Origin: Vanilla planifolia
Taxonomy: Eukaryota > Streptophyta > Magnoliopsida > Asparagales > Orchidaceae
NCBI GenBank assembly: GCA_023846275.1
Contig: CM043868.1
Location: forward strand, 7,707,653 to 7,771,652
Direction: 5' to 3'
DNA: 64,000 nucleotides
Part shown: in pieces, positions 36,650-48,700 of the stretch
Layout of the letters: every line of letters begins with the position of its first letter
Position numbering within the stretch: position 1 is the stretch's first letter
Made by a program: the position numbers and the translations under genes
Notes under the pieces: model-generated
What the model was told of the DNA's origin: nothing
The model's database searches: none
Seen by the model: the letters and a program-made list of their open reading frames with translations, nothing else

Positions 36650-38146
36650 AATTATCCAAGTACAATACCAACCATTGAATTGTATTATCAATAAGTAGTG
36701 AAAAATATGGCTTAAATTTACATGTTTTGAACAAGATTTTTCAAAACTAAGACTTGTGTTGAACTTAAACTAACATAAAGTAATATTTAATAAAGTTCTC
36801 ATGAAATTTTAGTGATCATAACAATACCGAAATGATATTTAAAAAATAAATGCATGTAATGTAATCCTAATTGTGTCACATAAATATTTAAAGGAAGGGT
36901 TAACCATAGGTAATCTATAAATGAAAGTCTTCATGTAGTTTAGCTATCTCACAAGAAAAAATTTAAATGGCTCCAAAGTCTATAAGACAAGCTTAAAAAA
37001 AGCCATCCAACACTCTTTGACATGATTTTCTAACTAGATTACTCCATTAATTATTTGATAAAGCTCTCTAATTAAGTAATCTCTATTTGTCTTGAGAAGT
37101 ATGAAAATCAAACATGAAAAGCTTGCTAAGATCCTTATTAGTTTCGTAACATCCTTATTAGCATTCTATTCAGTTCCTTCCATAAAGTTTTACTTTAGTA
37201 ACATCCTAATTAGCATTCTAGATATTGTGTCACTCAAAAGTTGCTTGGTTATAGGTTTATAGTATAAATGCTTGTTATTAGACTTATAAATCTTGTCATT
37301 TGTTGTTGCTGTGTAGCCATGGTTGGTTTGCTATTATAAGCTTCGTAGAACTTCTTTTTATTAGTGTGTGATCAAACTGTAATAAGTGTTTATGGCCTAC
37401 CTACCTATTGGCAAAAAATATTGGTTAGTGAAGCTTTGTTGGGTCAATAGGAGTGGGGTTTAGTTTTTCCTTTCTTTTTATCTCCAAGTGTTTCATCTTC
37501 AAGACAAATCAACAAGTTCCTCAATATGAGCTAGTCTTATTTGGTCATTAGTTTCAACAATGGTGTCTCATCAAATATCACATGTAAAAATCCCTCAATA
37601 ACATAGGCCTTTTTGTTGTGTACTTTATAAGCCTTATTATTCATTAAGTGTCTTAAGAATATTTTCTCATCCAATTTAGTATCGAACTTATCTAATTCAT
37701 TTTTCTAATTAAGAGAACACTTTCAAACTCTTTGAATCCAAAATAGATGGAAAAAATCAAGGGAGGTGACAAAACAATAAAAATAAAGATGTAGAACAAA
37801 GCAGTAGGTTCACCCTATCAACCAATCAACAAGCGCATGTTTGGCAAGTGCATGATAGGTAGACCTACCATGCCACCATAACCAACATGCACTTGGATGG
37901 TTTTCCACACATAAGCCAATGTTTGGTAATCAAATCACTTGAAATCATTATGCACTTTATTTACTTGTTCATGCTTATTTTACTTGCTTCATATTCAATA
38001 ATAATTACTTTTAAAGTTGACTAAAATGTTTTGAAAATATAAAAGTATTAAAATTATTTGAGTTTACTTTAATTTATTTCAAAGGATTTAAATAATCACA
38101 ATTGATGCCCCTCCCCCTCCTCTTATTTTTAGCAAGTTGATTTCAA
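36650..38146 (+). repeat. 5' LTR of copia element, second part
   Basis: It aligns with the end of the 3' LTR: aacatccttattagcattct.gat..tgtcact matches aacatccttaataacgtttaagatgttatgccact; gtgtttatggcctacctac.tattgg matches gagtttgtgacctactcatctgttgg; and ttgaaatcattatgcacttt matches ttgaaatcattatacacttt. It ends at tttcaat before the PBS. Confidence 0.75.
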
Positions 38147-38160
38147 TTGGTGTCAAAGCT
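38147..38160 (+). other. Primer-binding site of the plus-strand copia element
   Basis: tggtgtcaaagcta follows the LTR end and differs by a few bases from TGGTATCAGAGC, the usual copia site complementary to initiator methionine tRNA. Confidence 0.7.
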
Positions 38161-38379
38161 AATAAAAATATAAAGAAGAAATTCCTATAGTTTATGGCTC
38201 ATAGCATTCATTCATCTACTACTTTGTGGTGAGTGCTTCATTTCATCACCCTCTCTTATTCTGTGAAGAATATTATCTATACTAAAAGAATCATTTGAGA
38301 AGTCACCTACTATCCATTAATGTTGATTTATAGGATGTAATAAATTGACCTTTTTGTCCTTCCCACAAAAATCTACATT

Positions 38380-38700
38380 AGGTAGTTTAGATGATGATGA
38401 GGTAGCTATGATTTCTAAAGGCCTAACCCATTTATTTATAAATCATGGTGCATGAGGACAAGTGTAAAGGAGTAGAGATCTAGAAGAAAACCAAAGGGCA
38501 AAAAGGAAATTCTTTGACACAAATATTATAAGCTAAGGCACATTCATGCAAATTGTCCATCAATACGAGAAAAGCTTGAAAAGAAGAAAGTTAACAAGAA
38601 AAATAAAGTGAGAAAAGCTAAAAGGAGTGACTCCAAGGAGACCTCTTCTAGTGGAGACAACGATAATAAGGGGCTAATTTACCTCCTATATAATAATCAT
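38380..38700 (+). pseudogene. Copia gag C-terminal remnant
   Basis: It reads DDDEVAMISKGLTHLF (usual D.DE.A...R....F), then after a frame change YYKLRHIHANCPS, a zinc knuckle (CxxCGK.GH...CP) that has lost its first cysteines. A lysine-rich tail (REKLEKKKVNKKNKVRKAKR) and an acidic/serine tract SDSKETSSSGDND follow. The basic-then-acidic tail is typical of Sirevirus-like gag proteins. Confidence 0.7.
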
Positions 38701-39189
38701 AACAAGTTGAAGACCAATATTCCACATCAAATTCTAAGGTAGGTTATTTATCTAATGAAGAGTTAGAGCAATAATTATTTTTTGTTTGTGATAAATATAA
38801 TAATATGTTAAATAAATATAAGACTTTGAAAAAAGAGCATGCTAGGTATTTAGGCTTTTGTGATTATATCAATGAAAAGGTTGAAAAAAATTTTCATAAG
38901 CTATATGCAGTTACTAAAGAATTTAATGACTTTAAATAATTACATAAACATTGTATGTTACATTATGATCAATCTATCATAAGAAGTAGACATTTTGTTC
39001 TTACATCCCTTTCACCTTATAAAGAAAATTTTAATTACCTTTACTGTATGAGACCTAAACATAATTCAAAGTTCTGTAAAATAAAGTTAATGTACATTCT
39101 AAATTTTCTTATTTCAAATGGAGAGAAAAACATGTTAATGCACATTTATTTAAGACCACCTTAAGTCATATAAGATCCAAATTAGTTTG

Positions 39190-39330
39190 GGGATGGCATT
39201 TGGTACTTAGATAATGTGTGCTCATGACACATGACTAAAAATTTACACTTGTTTACCAAACTACAAATAATTGATGGTGAAAAAGTAACTATGAGTGACA
39301 ACTCCAAGAAGAAGTTATCAATATTGGCAC
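39190..39330 (+). pseudogene. Copia protease remnant
   Basis: It reads IWYLDNVCS, stop, HMTKNLHLFTKL then DGEKVTMSDNSKKKLSI, matching W.LDSGCSRHMTGD...F......G.V.FGDN.K. The active-site LDSG reads LDNV, so the glycine is lost. The stop replaces the arginine of SRHMTG (CGA to TGA by one C-to-T change). Confidence 0.8.
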
Positions 39331-39539
39331 TATTTGTAACTCTTCTACATCTATTGCTAAGATCTTTTTAATAGAAGGTTTAAAATATAATTTCTAAGCA
39401 TAAGTTATGCAATTCAAGTTTTATATTTTTTTATGCAAAATCTTATATTGTTAATAAAGATAATACTCCTCTAATCTCAGCTTTTAGAAGAAACGATACT
39501 TATATGTTAGATTTAAGTATTGTAAAAAAAAGTGATATA

Positions 39540-40700
39540 AAAGTCTTGTTCCTTATGCCAATGATCTATGTCTTTGACATAAAAGATTGTGTCATGCTAG
39601 TTCTTCTACAATAAAAGAGATGATTAAGCATAACCTAATGAGAGGATTTTTTGAATTGAAAATGAAATAAGATTATACTTATGGACCTTGTCATTTAGGT
39701 AAGCAAACGAAGTCAACATTTTGGGTTAAGAAGGATATATCTTCTAAGAGACCTTTACAGACATTCTACTTAGACCTATTTGGACCCATTAAACCACTAA
39801 ACCTAAGACATAAGAAACATGGTTTTGTGATTGTTGATGATTACACTAGGTTCACATTGATATTGTTTTTATGAAAAAAGAATAAGTTGTTTGAAAAGTT
39901 TTTACCAAATGAATATGGAGTTTTATTGATATCCATTATGAGTGAATAAGGAGATGAATTTAAGAATAGAGAATTTATTGAATACTATAACAAACATGGT
40001 ATTACACACATTGTTTTCATAACTTAGGACTCCTCAACAAAACTAGTGGAAAGGAAAGGACTTTGAGATTTAGCAAGGTGTAAGCTTATTGAATATAATG
40101 TTCTTATATCGTTTTGGGCTAAATCTATAAATACCACATGTTATGTGTTGAATTGTGCTTATGTAAAACTTATTTTGAACCTAACCCCGTATGAGTTATT
40201 ATACTCTAAGAAGTCAAAAATTGCACACTTACAAGTCTTTGGATGTAAGTGCTATATCTTAAATAATGGGAATCGAGGGTTAGGAAAGTTTGATATAAAG
40301 TCAAATGAGAGAAGTTTCTTAGGTTACTCTTCAAATAATAATGTCTATAGAGTGTTTAATAAGACTACTCATTTAACAAAAAAATCTATTCATGTGACAT
40401 TTATGAAACTCAACCTAATGAGAGTAGAATCAAGAATTTGGAAGAGGATCTAAATGAATTTAAAAAGTTGATAATTAAGGATAAACCTATGCTAGATGAA
40501 GATAAAAGTTTGGAGCAAATTGAATCTAATTTCCTTAGAGAATTAAAGTATAAGAAATACCATCCTAAGGAACAAATTTTAGGAGATTTGATGAAAGCAG
40601 TGAGAACAAGAGCTAATCTAACCAGTCAACCTTCATTTTTAATTTTGAACCTAAATCAGTTAAGGAGACACTTGGTAATGAATTTTGGAATCTAACCATA
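39540..40700 (+). pseudogene. Copia integrase remnant
   Basis: It starts with the pre-integrase HKRLCHAS (usual WHRRLGHAS), then GKQTKSTFWVKKDISSKRPL, YLDLFGPIKPLNLRHKKHGF, VIVDDYTRFTLILFL, EYYNKHGITH and LVERK. Both core Asp regions (DLFGP and VDDYTR) are visible. An open stretch from 40145 reads TPYELLYSKKSKIAHLQVFG then CKCYILNNGNRGLGKFDIKS, the conserved end of copia integrase, and IHVTF. The following polar stretch to 40.7 kb corresponds to the variable linker before RT. Several stops interrupt the first half. Confidence 0.9.
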
Positions 40701-40859
40701 AATTAAGAGTTGAATCAATATAAAAAAAAAATTTAACCCCACAACCCAATGATCAATTATTCATGTGAACTAAGTGAGTATTTAAGAATAAATTAGATGA
40801 AATTAGTAATATAATTAAGAATAATGCTAGAATTATGACTACGGTTTATAGTCAAATAA

Positions 40860-41440
40860 AAGAAATAGATGTTGAAGAAGTTTTTACACCCATAGCTAAG
40901 CTGGAAGCTATTAGAATCTTACTTGCATTTGTATGTCACAAAAACTTTAAATTGTATCAAATGGATTAGAAAAATACATTTTTGAATGGATACATTAACA
41001 AGGAAGTATATAATGAACAAGCTCCTAGTTTTGAAATCTATGATAAGCTTGATCATGTTTATAAATTAAAGAAAATACTTTATAGATTAAAGCTAGTTTT
41101 TAGAGCATGGTATAAGAGGTTATGTATCTTCTTAGTTTTCAAGGGCTTTAAGAAAGGGAAAGTGGATAATACATTATTTATTAAGGACATAAAGAATCAA
41201 CTTGTTTGTCAAATCTATGTAGATTATTATCTTTGAATCAACTGATAGTAAACTTTATGAAGAATTTTTAGATTTAATGAAGAAAGAATTTGAAATAAGT
41301 TTGATGAGTGAGTTGACATTATTCTTAAGATTGCATGTCGAACAAGTTGAAAATGGAATCTTCACATCCCAAACTAAGTAGAACTTTGAATTACTTAAGG
41401 AATTTGGGTTTAAAAAGTTAAAACTTAGAGTTACCCCCAT
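40860..41440 (+). pseudogene. Copia reverse transcriptase remnant
   Basis: It reads EEVFTPIAKLEAIRILLAF, FLNGYINKEVYNEQAPSFE, VYKLKKILYRLKLVFRAWYK then KGFKKGKVDNTLFIK and QIYVDYYL. The last is the catalytic YVDD block with the second Asp changed to Tyr. Further on, FLDLMKKEFEIS and LTLFLRLHVEQVENGIFTSQ match the M..EFEMSMMGEL.FFLGLQI. block. The frame is interrupted by stops after D and in several other places. Confidence 0.9.
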
Positions 41441-42335
41441 GACTATAATTAATTATATCAATTAACAAAGATGAAAAAGTAAAACCTATGGATGTTAAGC
41501 TATGTAGATAGATGATAGGATCTTTTTCTATACCTTATAGCAAGTCAATTAGATATCATATTTAATGTTTGTTTGTGTGAAAGATCTCAAGCATGTTCTA
41601 AAGAATTATATTTTTCAATCACTAAACATATCTTTAAGTACCTTTTCAGGACATATCCTTAAGATTATTGTACCCCCAAGTGTGAGTAAGGAAACGTATT
41701 GCTTATTTAGATAGTAATTTTGTTGGTAATAAAACCAATAGTAAAAGCACTTCTAGCACACACTAATTCCCTACACATTCACTCATGTGGGAAAGTAAAA
41801 AAAATGTATAGTATTATCTACCATGGAATATTAATACATTGTAACTGGTAGTTGTGTAGCCCAAGTGCTTTGGATTAGACAACAACTAGATTATGAAGTT
41901 CAACTAGGAGAAACCACAATTTTGGTTTATAATGCTTATGTAATATGCCTTACTAAGAATATTATCCATCATTCATGCATTAAATACATAAACATCAAAT
42001 TTTACTTCATTCAGGAGCAAGTGAATAATAAAATTGTAACATGATTAATTTGCATACATCTTGACTAAACCTTTACCAAGTGATGTTTTTACTAGAATTA
42101 GGATGTCCCTAGGAGTGATTAACCTCTTTCAATGATAACAAAAAGGGTGAGAACAATCTAGCTTCAAAGGAGAGCTATAATTGAGGGGGAGTTTGCATTA
42201 AAGGGGAGTTGCTACATTCTTATAATTTGAAATGGTGTATTACGCAATAACTTATGATTGAGCATGATTTGCATTTCTTTCCAAAATTGTATTATAGATA
42301 TTTTGATGTCATTTTTAATTGATATTTTATTATCA
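41441..42335 (+). pseudogene. Copia RNase H and C-terminal remnant
   Basis: Pieces such as KTYG.....MIGSFSIPY (usual KPVD...YRSMIGSLLYLT), then IFTKPLPSDVFTRIRMSLGV (usual DIFTKPL....F...R..LG) near 42.05-42.12 kb, mark the end of pol. The RNase H core (DADFAG, CDN.SAI) is only weakly visible. The Q-L-A-D that normally precedes IFTKPL is not legible. Confidence 0.65.
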
Positions 42336-42350
42336 TAAAAAGAAAGAGAT
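42336..42350 (+). other. Polypurine tract of the copia element
   Basis: aaaaagaaagagat directly precedes the 3' LTR start at 42351. An earlier purine-rich run, ttgagggggag at about 42182, lies upstream and may be the original pol-end signal. Confidence 0.55.
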
Positions 42351-44620
42351 TATTAAACCTATGACTCTTGAAGTAGTTTGATAATAGTAAAACCATGTAT
42401 TATGTTACTAATAGGTTGTTTGTATTAATATTTAAAAAATGATTAGGATTGAGTTGATTAAAAAAAGATGTATTAGAGAGTGATCTTTATTCTTATAAAA
42501 ACTTCAAGTTTAAGAGCTTTGAATGAGATATATCACATGAAAGTCTCTACTCTTGATGGTGTGACAACTATCCTTAATAGTTTTACTTTTCTTTATGGAT
42601 TATATTATTAAAACTTGTAATTTTCTCTTGTGTCCCATTAGAATTGTATTGCCTTCTTACTTATGCATTTGATCAAATCTTTAGTTCTTAATTCATTAAC
42701 CAATAAGAGTTGTGTTAGCAGTTGTATAACATTTTTATAGATCTCTCTAGATAAAAGTCATAAGCTCTATGTTAAAAAAAACTAGGTTTAAATCTATTTT
42801 ATTTATCATTGCTTAGTGATCATGTGATATAATAGTTAATATTGCACTTGTACGATATAAATTCAAGCTTATAACAACAACTGAAGTTGAAGTTCTTTAT
42901 GACATTATATAGGTATGATGATTCCATATATGACTATTATCTAGACTAAGGATTAGTGTGCAAGCTTAGTTATACAAGATAATTATCTTATACATGTGTT
43001 GTTCAATCTTTGAGAATGAGTATTCATTATCATTAGATAAGTACAAAACTTTCTTTGTATGAGTATGAGTTCATTTCCTCTCAAAACCTATCATATATAA
43101 GCTCAGTTATCGTCTAACATGCATGATTAATATAGCGTACTAATATAACCTTATGTTTAAAATAAATTATGATACTGTAACTTTTTTGTACAACCAATAA
43201 TTCTCATAAAATGTCTAAAATTAGTTCTATAGTACTTATATGTGCTACATTTTATAACACAAAATAAAGCATCATATCTAGACGATCCATTTTACGTTAC
43301 AAATAACTTAAATTATTTGAGATAGAACTGCATTCTTTGTCATATGAATATGATATTTGTACCGTATAAGCACAATCATTATTTAATAAGGCTAAATATT
43401 GTTAATCTATATTAACATATGATGATGATCCATATATCATAATTGTATGATTCATAAGACTTAGAGTAATATTGATACAAAGTTGTCATACTATTATAAT
43501 AACTTTATCATATAGGCATGACTATCTTATTAAGTCTAATTAAATTAATAATAATATCTTTTATAATTGTTCATCCTTATTTGATCACATCATATAATAT
43601 TTTTTAAGAACTTTGCTCTTAGTAAAAATAATTATCAAATAGTAGTAATTTACTATTGCACTTATATGATTTATTTAAGTAGTATAAATGAATTGCATTG
43701 CACTTTATGATCTTCATGATCATCTAGTATTAGTATTACAAAATGTAAGTCATACAATACGAAGATGTTTTAAGTACTTATACGATAAGCCTTTAATAGT
43801 TGATTTGTATTAATCATATCGTCGCAATGTTAGGACAATTTTAAGTCTTTTGCTTATCATCCTGATATGATTTCTGTGATGTACTAATACAATCAATCGT
43901 TGTAATATGTAATGACTAGTTTTAATCATTTTAGAAAATCAAATAATGTCAATGGACCTATCTAAATCAATGAGAAATCGATCAAATGTATAAATAAGAA
44001 CGCTTTGAACTTAGAATAAGCTAATGATTATATTGTGTCATATTCACACGAAAAGCTTTCTGTGCATGACTTGCAAACAAGTTCTTAAAAGCTTTGTTGG
44101 ACTTCTTATTACATTACACTCTCATTATTCACTTCCTTTCATAGATTTTTAATTGGTAACATCCTTAATAACGTTTAAGATGTTATGCCACTAATGAGAT
44201 GCATGATTATCATTATTATAGGTGTACTAATACTTGTTATTCTTGCACTTATAACTCTTATCATTTACTATTATATTAGTTACTATTTTATGTGGTAATG
44301 GCCTATTATTATATGCTCAATGGGGCTTGTATTTAGATTAAATTATAATGAGAGTTTGTGACCTACTCATCTGTTGGAAAAAAAAATTGATTAGTGAAAC
44401 ATAATTAGATCAATCATTGGTGATCATAAGCCAAAATTTAATGACTTAACCACTTGAAATCATTATACACTTTCTTTACTTGTTCATAATTATTTTATTT
44501 ATTTCATATTTAATAATAATTATTTTAAAAGTTGAAAAAATGTCTTCAAAACATAAATATGTTGGATTGATTTGAGTTTACTTTTTTTTTATCATTTTAA
44601 ACAACACTAGCCATTTTCAA
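42351..44620 (+). repeat. 3' LTR of the copia element
   Basis: An uninterrupted LTR of about 2.27 kb, the reference used to recognise the split 5' LTR. It ends ccattttcaa at 44620, where the 5' copy has gatttcaa before its PBS. The region 42.8-43.9 kb contains numerous spaced catatgat/atcata words. Divergence from the 5' LTR is high, so insertion is old. Confidence 0.8.
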
Positions 44621-45799
44621 TCATGCAAGGCATGTAGAATGAATCTAGCATGCATGTTATTAGTTGTTGAGGAAAACCTTAAGGGAGCATGCCTAAATCT
44701 AACAACGAGTAACACAAGAGACAATAGTTTTGATTAGTTAGAGTCTTGAAGCTTAAAATAAGAAAAAACATACGTGGTGAATCTTCTCTAGATGCTTTGG
44801 AGTAGAGTACAATGAACCACTAAAATTTCGCAGATGAAAAAAGGCATCCCAAGTGATTAAGAGTTCTTTGATTTGTAAACTAAAAGTGACAGCAAGCTCA
44901 TTGTCATTGAGTCCTCTGCCTCTTTTAAGCTGTTTTTGTTTCAGCATTCAACTGCGTTTCAAATTGATTTCATTACGTTTGAAGGCAGGAAAAAAATTTC
45001 TAGTGCAAGTTGTACACGGCAAATAAGACCCACTACTAAATTAATAAAAAAAATAAAAAAGCAAACCTAAACCATCATATCTATAATTATTTCATTCTAT
45101 ATCTTCATTTATAGTTTACACTACAGTTAAAAAGCTAAAATACACAATTATCTACAAATATTTTCTTTATTTCAAGCATCATGTTTCAAATTAACAAGCA
45201 TCACTGATTTCAATATAACTTTGAACCAACCATCAAAACGAACTTAACCTTATAAACAGTCTATTTAAAAAAAAAAATCAATCATATAAACCATGTTTCG
45301 ACCCATAATAATTATTGTAGCACAAGAGCCTGCTCTTCAGAACTATAGCTTTTAGGTATAGCAATGTATTCCAAGTAAACCTCCACACAAAGAAATGTTA
45401 GCGTTAAGACAGTTTTGAAAAGAATTACAATTGCTTTGAGTAAATTACAACTATATACTATAGTTATACTTGACGTGATTTTTGTTGATAAGTATGGTTT
45501 GTGCAAAATTTGCATGTAAAAGGCACTCTAATTCAAGACAATTTCAATTTACAATGTCACACAGTAAATAAAATCCCATGCTTTATTTTAAATAACATAC
45601 CTTCGAAGAAGGACATACAATCAAACTGCCCAATATTGAAATTGCATAAAAGAAAATGGAAATTAAGAACAGAAGCCAAGAAATCTTCATTCTCCCAAAT
45701 GAAAAATGAAAAAAAATAGCCAACTTATCAATAAAAAAAAGGTACAAACTTGAAGGGAAAAGAAACCTGCACGACTTCTGACGCAAACCAACGGTGTGC
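44621..45799 (-). other. Flank and probable 3' untranslated region of PRS4
   Basis: Immediately downstream of the PRS4 stop on the minus strand. An AATAAA-type signal (ttaaaataaagcatg on the minus strand, near 45590-45577) would give a 3' UTR of roughly 230 bases. The remainder to 44.62 kb shows no gene or repeat that I recognise. Short open stretches there have no motifs. Confidence 0.35.
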
Positions 45800-48700
45800 T
45801 TATATTTGCAGGGCATCAGCAATTGAACTGGCAAGGCTAAGAACTTCGAAAGGTCGCCTACCTTTAACGTCTTTTACCGTAAGGGGGCACGAATCTGTAA
45901 TCCAGAAATACTTCATGCCTTTGTCCGGCCCAACTGAAACAATTTAAATAAACTTAGAATGAATATAGCATTTCTTATAAATCAAACAAATAGATGAATA
46001 AAAACTTATTCGAAACCAAAATAACAAGCAGAAAAATAAAATTACATCCACTTCAGCGGTACGTTTACAATTACAATGCTGACTTGTTATACTAGTTTTC
46101 ATTAGAAAGGAAACTTACTCTTCTTGTTTTAAAAGAAAAAATTCGAAAAAAAAAAAAAGGAATGAAGAGGAATAATCCTAATAATGAGTAGTACGTACTG
46201 GAACTCAATGATAGCTTCTTCCAAGATCTTTTTGAAGATCTAACAAGGCTTGAGTTCAATATCTCCCACGTATATTATTCAGGTTTTTTCTAAAACTTAT
46301 TTTAAAAAAAAGATAATTACAACAGGAATTTGTCTGCTTTGACAAATAAAAGTTGATATAAATTTCACAAATTAATAATATTAAATATAAGATAAAGAAT
46401 GTGATCACATGTAGAGAAGCAAAGAAGGAAGAAAAAAAAATGAAGAAAACAAGAAATCTATAAAATAAAATAATTTGGGCCAACCGTCAATGGTGGTTGA
46501 ATGACAACACCAAGCTCCATAGAGAATAGCCCAAAGCAATCACTTGATGTGATCTAATCAATCCAAAACCTTAAAAGGTCTAGATAGGAACCGATGAAGC
46601 ATTTTGAGCTATCAACTTATCTATTTAAGCTATTATAACCATTTGAATTCATATACTTAAATATAACTCGTGTTGATCGAAGGTTAATCTACTAATATCA
46701 AGGAGCTAGTATCAAAGACATCATACTATCTCGAACTAGAGGCTAGGGTCACTTAACTGACAAGTTTGCTGAATCTATTAAAAGTTCACCAAAAGCTCTT
46801 GCATCAATTTCCCCTTAATGGAGAGAAACAAGTTCTCAGTGAAGATGAGAATAGGCTCTAGTATATCTTCCTGGCACTATGTTGACTCTGCAACTCAACT
46901 AATCTTGGGAATAAAAGTGAATTTGACTCACCAAAGGAATCCATGGCTCCAAGTAACCAAGTCTAGCCCAAAAATATTTGCCTATGCTCACTAGTACTTC
47001 TAACACATGCTAGTGGAAATAATAAGATATGATCATTCCAAGGAATGGAAAAAAAAGTTTAAGAGCTCCCTAAGTAATCTAAAGATAGTTTGAAACTCTA
47101 AGTTAAACTAGAAGCTTCAAAACAATATATTTAATCCAACATCTTCAACATCTCTATATACTAACCTTTCTAGTGAACTTATCTAGATTGATATATAATC
47201 TCACATATATTAACATAATATCAAAAATGAGTTTCAACTAAACTTATTAAAATATTACTTTTTAATTAGGATGAATTAAGCTCATACAATTTATGTATCA
47301 GTGGAATAGAACTAAGTCCAGAAATACATTAGTAAAGAAGTCAAAAACAAATCTTATTTGAAAACAAAAAATGCAGATACTAGAGAAAACCATTTGCTTC
47401 ACCAAGCAAACAAAAAAAATCTTATTTTCGCCATAAGATATAAAAAATGATAGTTTACGATGCATATTTTTTGTTGTCTCAATACACAGCTTCTCTCACA
47501 CGATACATATAGGTTTCTCCAATGGCCCTTAGAATCATAGTGAGTATATACATAGAAGTCGTAGCATAATGATTCCAAGGTAAGGGAGTATATTAACAAA
47601 GGTCAATTCACAAAATTTGGTAAGACGATCGCTATGTGTAGTGAGAGTATACTTAAGTGATTGGTCTGAACTTGCCAATTTCAATATAAGGGAGTTAGTC
47701 CTAAAGCCAAGAAAATGAACTAAAAATTCTCCTTCGTAGTCATGAAGGAAAAACCAATGGAATCTTAAGATGATGTCAATGAATTGATGATGAATTCGTA
47801 AGTTTGTAAAAGATAACTACATCATAGCAAGCTAATAGGTCATCAAGCTCATTTATAAACAAAAATAGATCTATGAGGTGCAAGACTCAATGGGCTCCAT
47901 AGGCACGCACTTAATAAGACTCAAATAGTTTGACAAGAAAGGTAATAAGACAAAGTCAAATGTCACTAGTGAGACAAATATCAAAAGAGGGTACATAAAC
48001 TAACGTCTAACTCTTAAGTAATAGTTTATGTAAATATATCTTCTATTAAGTGGGATGAACACTTACACTCATCAAGACTCCGCTGCTTGGTATCACATTT
48101 TTTAGTCATTTGAGTCTTTTATCTATTGTGCCATTGTTTTAATCTCCTCCAACTCATGAAAATGTTGGTCATAATAATTATAAGCCATAGTTTCTCTTAA
48201 ATTGCCTATGCTTATTGGCTATGGTGTGAATGTAAGTGCTCTTGTTATCATTCATCTACCACAAATTGGGATGAACACTTATACTCATCAAGACTCCGCT
48301 GCTTGCTATCACATTTTTTAGTCATTTGAGTCTTTTATCTATTGTGTCATTGTTTTAATCTCCTCCAACTCATGAAAATGTTGGTCATAATAATTATAAG
48401 CCATAGTTTCTCTTAAATTGCCTATGCTTATTGGCTATGGTCTTTAACTTATCCTAGTAGTACAACAAGTGTGCTAGAGTCATGGACAAACATAAAAAAT
48501 AATGGCATTATCTTAGTCTTTCCTGAAAAAGCTGTGTGATCACCATCACAATTTCATAAAATGAAGCATAAACAAATAGTATCAACTAAAAAAGATTTAC
48601 AGCCAAATCTCTCAAAAAGGGTATGGATGAACCTCGTACAAGAAAAATATAAGATAATTTTTTTAATTTAATATATTTGTAAAAATCATATGTACACACA

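Larger units (their letters stand above)
30491..44620 (+). mobile_element. Long Ty1/copia retrotransposon (Sirevirus-like), degenerate
   Basis: Long terminal repeats bracket a copia-ordered pol on the plus strand: gag, protease, integrase, RT and RNase H. The 3' LTR (42351-44620, about 2.27 kb) aligns with 30491-~32030 plus ~36.65-38146, so the 5' LTR is split by an insertion of about 4.6 kb. A primer-binding site like the initiator-Met tRNA complement follows the 5' LTR at 38147, and a purine tract precedes the 3' LTR. Long LTRs, a charged gag tail and integrase-before-RT order fit the Sirevirus/Maximus group, which is inferred from general resemblance. All domains are broken. Target-site duplication was not found (agatagtgac before, tcatgcaagg after). 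Confidence 0.85.

Noticed and set aside
41255..41440. Minus-strand 61-codon open stretch
   Set aside because: It is antisense to the copia RT end (FLDLMKKEFEIS... block), which is the real signal.
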